From Amyloporia xantha (taxonomy: Eukaryota; Basidiomycota; Agaricomycetes; Polyporales; Adustoporiaceae): a stretch of 64,000 nt of DNA. Shown piece by piece: positions 59,240 through 64,000 of this stretch. Position 1 is the stretch's first letter, and every line of letters begins with the position of its first letter. Under the pieces are notes generated by a model. That model saw only the letters and a program-made list of their open reading frames with translations. It did no database searches and was not told the origin of the DNA. The stretch covers positions 310,001-374,000 of the forward strand of contig JAYKKR010000008.1 in assembly GCA_036971615.1 (NCBI GenBank), read 5' to 3'. Position numbers and translations under genes: made by a program.

Positions 59240-60236
59240 GGCGATTTTAGGAAACTGACTTGAAGTAATTATAACGAAGCTGAAGCTGAGTGCTATTTGA
59301 ATATTAACGAAGCCCTCCTAATCTGACGTCCACATCTGTTGTCCACCTACGTCACATCCCCAGCACGATATAGATAACGTTAGACCTATCAGCCCCGAGA
59401 ATAGAAGTACGAACCCGCTGTGGGGAAGATGGCAGCGATAGTAACTTGTTCAAGGCACCGAGCCTCACTGGCAGGACCTTCCCGTGAGAAATGCACCGTG
59501 AACCCACGTAGAGCATGTGCCAGTACATTTGGCCGAATAGAAATATGAAGGTTCGCAGCTGAGCTGAGGTTGAGCTGGTCGAGCAGCAAACAACGAATTT
59601 ATTAATCGTCTGATCGGAGTCGCGTCTCTCACGTGATCGCGTCCGTCGGTGCAGCCCCAAAGGCTCGGACAATCTTCAAGTTAGAGGGGAAGAACAACTC
59701 GATCGCCTCCAATATGTACATAGGAATTCCTACCTGCAGAATCACTGTGCATCCGGTTCTTATCTTCTACATCGTCGCTATCAGTATCATAATCACCTGG
59801 TGTCTGAACTTAACTTGTCGACCGCCGGTGGCGTCGAAAATTCCGAACATTCAGGTTGTGCAACTCTGACCAGCTGTGATCAATGTGGGGCAGTGGCACC
59901 CTTGGACTCGGAACCCATATTTGATCCTGATTTTTATGACGGAAGTAATGTTGACGTACGCTGTGGTGTAAATTCTTTCTGACATTCATTTCAAATCGGA
60001 ATCCGTCGGGCGTAAGGTCTACTGGTATGCGTGACTCGGAGCGTTGTCGGGCGACACTTTCCTCGACATAAGATTCATGACTTTTTAAACACGAATCACT
60101 AGCCGCTGGAGGACAGTATAGAGTAAAGGATCAAATAGATTGGTGTCTCTCGAGTTAGGACGACTTCAACTACACGTGTTTTACATCTCTAATCCACAGC
60201 AAGTCATTCGTATCGATACAAGCTCAATAATTCAGT
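59240..60236. other. Spacer between methyltransferase copies 2 and 3
   Basis: Includes the promoter region of copy 2, with the TATTTAAA of other copies replaced by TATTTGAA near 59293. It carries the second copy of the duplicated spacer (to about 60030). The remainder up to 60236 has no gene; a 70-codon + frame at 60140 is unsupported. Confidence 0.5.
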
Positions 60237-61396
60237 TCACAACCTTGTCACTGACCAGGCCAGGAGGTAGAACTTGGCCCCAGGAGTGGACTGCAAATCT
60301 CTCCTCTCAATCTGATGCAACTCAGCCTCCACTTTCACCGTACCCTTCTTGAAAATCTGTCCGTCCCATAGCTCCTTCCAGCTGTCCGGGGAGTGGCAGA
60401 ACATGATCATCCCCAGTGAGCTGGGGTGCCTTTGCTCCACTCGCAATCCCTTCTCCGGCCGACCCCCATGGGAGCCAAAAATAAGCGAGCCAGGAAGGGG
60501 CGAAAGGAGTCCCGCGAAGGATTTTGCGAGCTGGAACTGTTTCTCTTCGTCGAAGAGATGGAACAGGGATGACGCATGGATGGCGGACATGTGCCCCAGC
60601 AGAGGCGTCAGATTAGTAAGGGTGGAAAGCAGGGGGGCCGGTGTCTCAGGCGGGGAGTAGAACGGAAGGACTGGCTTCAGGAATGCCGCATCAAAGGCGT
60701 CGCCGGGAACAAACGGCACGGGGAACTTTTCTGGAGAGTCCTTGAAGAGACGGTATCCGAGCTGCCAAAATTCTGGGAAGGGAGGAGGGTGGGAGTTAGT
60801 TGAATCTGGAAAAGAATGTGTTGTAAGCATTGGAGACATGCCTGGTTCGAGATCAGACGCCATGGCGTTCTGAACGGGAAAGCCATCTGCAACTGCCTTC
60901 CGAACGTCGTTTCCAACTGTAAGAGTAAGTCATTCAGATGTGTAGAAAAGGACAAGCCGCTCATATTTTACACACAGCAACAGCCGATGTCAAGGAATAT
61001 TGCGCCCTCGCGCTCCTTGCCTAGTTTCAAGAGTTGTCCATACGCAGGCAAGCGAGATATCTTCAGCCTGTTTTACCGCGTTCAATGGCACTCGGAAAAG
61101 GCTGACAAAGTATACATACTTGGTAAACGCAAATCGGCCTATGCACGGATACGGATGAACCTGCGCAAATTCCTGGCCTCAGAACTTTTGATTTCGTCGA
61201 CTCCATCGAGAACTCTCACCTTCCAGGCGTCTACTTGAACCTTTATGATGTGCTGCTTGAGCGCCTCATCATCCTGGATTCCAGTCTGAGATTTGAAAAA
61301 TGCGGACTCTGCCTCGTCTAAATGGTAGAATTCGTCGCCGAAAGGCGGCTTGGGAGGAGCTGCCGCGCCGTTGTTATTGAGATCGTTGGCCACCAT
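60237..61396 (-). CDS. AusD-like SAM-dependent methyltransferase, tandem copy 3
   Basis: Same five-exon plan as copy 1. The start at 61394-61396 gives MVANDLNNNGAAAPPKPPFG, then EFYHLDEAESAFFKSQTGIQ and, after introns, VHPYPCIGRFAFTK, LKISRLPAYGQLLKLGKERE, motif I AIFLDIGCCFGNDVRKAVAD and AMASDLEPG. The last exon carries EFWQLGYRLFKDSPEKFPVP, LTPLLGHMSAIHASSLFHLF, GSHGGRPEKG, SWKELWDGQIFKKGTVKVEA and ends AWSVTRL before TGA at 60237-60239. At the fourth intron the donor is GC (CCAG then GCATGT) where copies 1 and 4 have GTATG; this stretch is also open in frame, so it could be retained as about 16 extra residues. TATTTAAA lies near 61447-61454. It looks functional. Confidence 0.88.
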
Positions 61397-61838
61397 AGTG
61401 TGTTGAAAGGAGCGGGCAGATAACGAAGGAGAGCAGTCCCGATGTCTTTAAATACAGAAATCTCGGTGTCATATATGCCGTGCCTGCACTCGGCATGATG
61501 ACTCGGCATGCGGTAGAACCTGCTGACAATCAAGAACACGTAAGAGCCTAGAGGCTGCTGCGGAATAAAGGTGAGACTCAGCGGCGACAAGGTTGCGGGG
61601 ATTGATCGCGGACGCGATCGTATTCCCGCTGCCGAATCGATCTCCTCTATTGTGAGTGATAAGATCTAGAAACGATGGCCTGCCAGTAGGCGGTGGGCAT
61701 AATGAAAGTACTCGGATGATAACCTCATGAGGGACATTGGGTAACGAATAGTTGTGTGCGCATCATGTGCTGCATAGTTGATTTACAGCGACCCATTTGT
61801 ATTGGTACAGTGCGTGCAGCTTTCGAGCAGTGGTCAAA
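61397..61838. other. Spacer between methyltransferase copies 3 and 4
   Basis: About 440 bp holding the copy 3 promoter (TTTAAATA at 61447-61454 on +) and the copy 4 3' end. No gene seen. Confidence 0.45.
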
Positions 61839-62934
61839 TTATAGCCTGGTCACAGACCACCACAGGAACCAGAACTTGGCACCCAAATCTTTCCTCTCAA
61901 TCTGGCGTAAATCTGCGTCCACCTTCACTGTTCCTTTCGTAAAAATCTGGCCATCCCATAGCTCCTTCCAGCTCTCGAGAGAGTGGTAGAATACAACCAT
62001 TCCTGACTCCTGGTACTCCTGCAGCCCCTTCTCAGGCCATGCAGCGTGCCAACCGAATATGAGCGAACCCGGGAGAGGCGAGAGCAGGCCCGCCAAGGAC
62101 TGCGCGAGCTGGAACTGCTGGGGTTCGTCAAAGAGATGAAACAGCGAGGAGGCATGAATAGCGGAGACATGCCCGAGCAGCGGCGTCAGATGAGTGAGGG
62201 TGGAAAACGAGGGGACCGGCGTCTCGGGTGGAGATTGGAACGGAGGTACGGGCTTCAGGAAGGACGGATCTAATGCGTCACCACGGATCAGCGGCACGGG
62301 AAACGTCTCTGGTGTGTCGCTAAAGAGACGATGTCCGAGCTTCCAAAATTCTGAAGACGGTTCAGAGGGGCAAGTAAGAGATACAACATCTTACATACCC
62401 GGTTCGAGGTCAGAAGCGATGACATTGCGAACAGGGAAGCCATCGGCGACGACCTTTCTGACATCATTCCCGACTATGTGTATATGTCAGTGAAATAATC
62501 AGATGGGATAGACACAGTTCTACACACAACAGCAGCCGATGTCGATGAAGATTGCACCTTTGCGCTCCTTTCCCAGCTTCAGGACCTTCTCATATGCAGG
62601 CAGACGAGAGACCTTAAGTCTGATAACAAAGGTCTTAATCGTAAGAACGGTTGCAGTCAGGATACCTACTTCGTGAACGAGAGATTGAAGATGCATGGAT
62701 ACGGGCGGACCTGCAACTCTCGTTGGAATACCTTATCCTACCGACCTCTGTGGGGTGGCTTACCTCGTAGGCATCCGCTTGTATCTTCAAGATGTGCTGC
62801 TTCAGAGCCTCATCGTCTTGGATTCCGGTCTGAGATTTGAAAAACGCAGTCTCTTCCTTGTCTAGATTGTAGTAACTGTCGTCGATGATTCCTTTTTTCG
62901 GTAAGCTCGGCACAGTGCTATTCTCGACTTGCAT
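61839..62934 (-). CDS. AusD-like SAM-dependent methyltransferase, tandem copy 4
   Basis: Fourth and most divergent copy. I start at the ATG at 62932-62934 (MQVENSTVPSLPKKGIIDDS), since the open frame upstream has no other ATG. Blocks: YYNLDKEETAFFKSQTGIQD, VRPYPCIFNLSFTK, LKVSRLPAYEKVLKLGKERK, motif I AIFIDIGCCFGNDVRKVVAD, VIASDLEPEFWKLGHRLFSD, LTPLLGHVSAIHASSLFHLF, PGSLIFGWHAAWPEKG, SWKELWDGQIFTKGTVKVDA and ending WWSVTRL. The glycine-rich GSHGG of copies 1 and 3 is GWHAA here, and the loop before MVVFYHS is shorter, so substrate preference may differ. All splice sites are GT-AG. A CTTATTTAG lies upstream at 63001-63009. It looks functional. Confidence 0.87.
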
Positions 62935-63706
62935 GTCGTCTGCCAATGTAGATGGAGTTCGATGGAGAGAAGCGACTATCCGCAATCCTAATCTGGGCTC
63001 CTAAATAAGCGTCTGAGCCTGTTCACGTTATGTACTATCACATCATGAGACATCGGGTCAGAAAGCAGAATGGCGCCCACTGCTGCCAAAAAAGGCGGCT
63101 AGCGGTGCTGACTGTCAATAATGTCAATGCTACGAACCATGAAATGCACCACCAAATATAAGTGAGCTGGCGTTCATGAATAGGAAGCCGGAGAGATCGC
63201 GAACGGCATGGTAACCATGGTACAGTCAATGCCGCAACATATTCGTGTTGATACTGGTATTGGTAAGATCTATACCACATCGGCGTGGAACCAACGACGG
63301 CTTGCCGTATGACATGAATGTCTTTCTCTCGCTGTTTGCAGTGGCAGCAATTGTACTGAAACCAATGATATAGTCTGGCCTGGGTATCACACTTGGATTT
63401 TAAGACTGCAGGCTGGTAAGCGCATGCAAATCAGGATTGTAAACGCAATAAACGCACTCACCCTACTTGACTGGAGCAAGTCTCATCAATAGTCGCTCAC
63501 GTTGAAAATCCCACTGTCTTCGTGAGACTGAATGATAGGAATGTTCACCAAATGTACTGGCGGAACGTCTCTGTACAAGGAAACTGACCTACAATCGCAC
63601 CCGAAGCGTAATTTACAACTCACTGCAGGTTACAAGTAATCATCTAACGGATATATCTCTAAGCTGGCCACCAAGGCTGTACAGCCGCATAGGCTCGGAG
63701 GCATTT
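62935..63706. other. Intergenic region, no gene seen
   Basis: Contains the copy 4 promoter (AT-rich TTATTTAG on the minus strand at 63001-63009) and the 3' side of the gene cut by the right edge. No open frame with recognisable features. Confidence 0.4.
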
Positions 63707-64000
63707 TTAGTCCTCCGCTTCCTCGAATATCACTTCTGGGACCGATTCAGCCCCTTTCAGCGTAATCCTAATCTGTCGCCTCCGGTCCCGCCAGCCGGAA
63801 TAGATCGCTAGCCCCATCGCTACGCAGCAAGCGAAGATCGTCAACTTTAGACTGTCCGTGTAGCATGCGCGGCCCTCCAGACATTGCTGTGTCGACGGTA
63901 AGCCTGCACGGCGAGCGAGCGATCCGGAGGCAGCAAGCAACGTCGAATTTGTCGGTGGAGATAGTGGCGGCGCATGGGCATCAAGGTTGCGGCCAAAAGC
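63707..64000 (-). CDS. C-terminal part of an unknown membrane-anchored protein (cut by window edge)
   Basis: The frame is open from the right edge (minus strand) to a stop at 63707-63709. The visible 97 residues start Ala/Pro/Ser/Thr-rich (HAPPLSPPTNSTLLAASG), have two cysteines (TQQCLEGRACYTD), one membrane span (LKLTIFACCVAMGLAIYSGW) and a basic then acidic cytoplasmic end (RDRRRQIRITLK, VIFEEAED). A single span near the C-terminus with positive residues following suggests a type I protein or tail-anchored layout. I do not recognise the family; the 5' part lies outside. Confidence 0.6.
   Translation of the reverse strand, partial: AFGRNLDAHAPPLSPPTNSTLLAASGSLARRAGLPSTQQCLEGRACYTDSLKLTIFACCVAMGLAIYSGWRDRRRQIRITLKGAESVPEVIFEEAED

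Overview
The window is nuclear DNA from a filamentous basidiomycete, very probably a wood-decay agaricomycete (Polyporales-like). The grounds are genes packed on both strands, each broken by many 45-65 bp GT-AG introns, basidiomycete-restricted families (a DUF6697-type protein, AusD-like methyltransferase paralogs), and a decay-type set of a methanol/alcohol oxidase, a secreted bicupin oxalate decarboxylase and a secreted pepsin-type protease. No rRNA, tRNA, CRISPR array or bacterial gene was seen. Splice sites were placed by eye from open frames and family alignment, so outer boundaries are firmer than inner exons.

Layout. 0-6 kb: CCT2 chaperonin (-) and a PMT1-type O-mannosyltransferase (+), divergent. 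6-8 kb: a DUF6697-type pseudogene (+) with two in-frame TGA codons. 8.5-12.6 kb: an unknown multi-span membrane protein (+) and a single-span SH3 protein (-). 13-19 kb: a secreted aspartic protease and RFC1 (both -). 19.6-21.7 kb: an unknown acidic-stretch protein (+). 22-23.2 kb: an intact DUF6697-type paralog (-). 23.9-27 kb: alcohol oxidase (-). 27-30.1 kb: a gene-poor stretch with a 251 bp inverted-repeat element. 30.1-34.5 kb: a cellular RNA-dependent RNA polymerase (-) of the RNA-silencing type with a C-terminal tail carrying a Cys/His motif that occurs twice. 35-49 kb: RNA14 (-), GH85 endo-beta-N-acetylglucosaminidase (+), YTA7/ATAD2-type AAA bromodomain ATPase (-), HRP1-type two-RRM protein (+). 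49.4-51.6 kb: oxalate decarboxylase (-). 51.7-55.6 kb: a second gene-poor stretch. 55.7-62.9 kb: four tandem AusD-like methyltransferase copies (-), the second broken. The right edge cuts a membrane-anchored protein (-).

How the genes relate. Most are housekeeping genes (protein folding, glycosylation, clamp loading, mRNA 3'-end formation, chromatin) with accessory pieces between them. RNA14 and HRP1 homologs both act in mRNA 3'-end formation but are 9 kb apart. Alcohol oxidase (peroxide source) and oxalate decarboxylase (oxalate removal) fit wood decay but are not clustered. The most notable parts are the methyltransferase array, whose duplicated unit includes upstream DNA, and the RdRP with its paired Cys/His motif.
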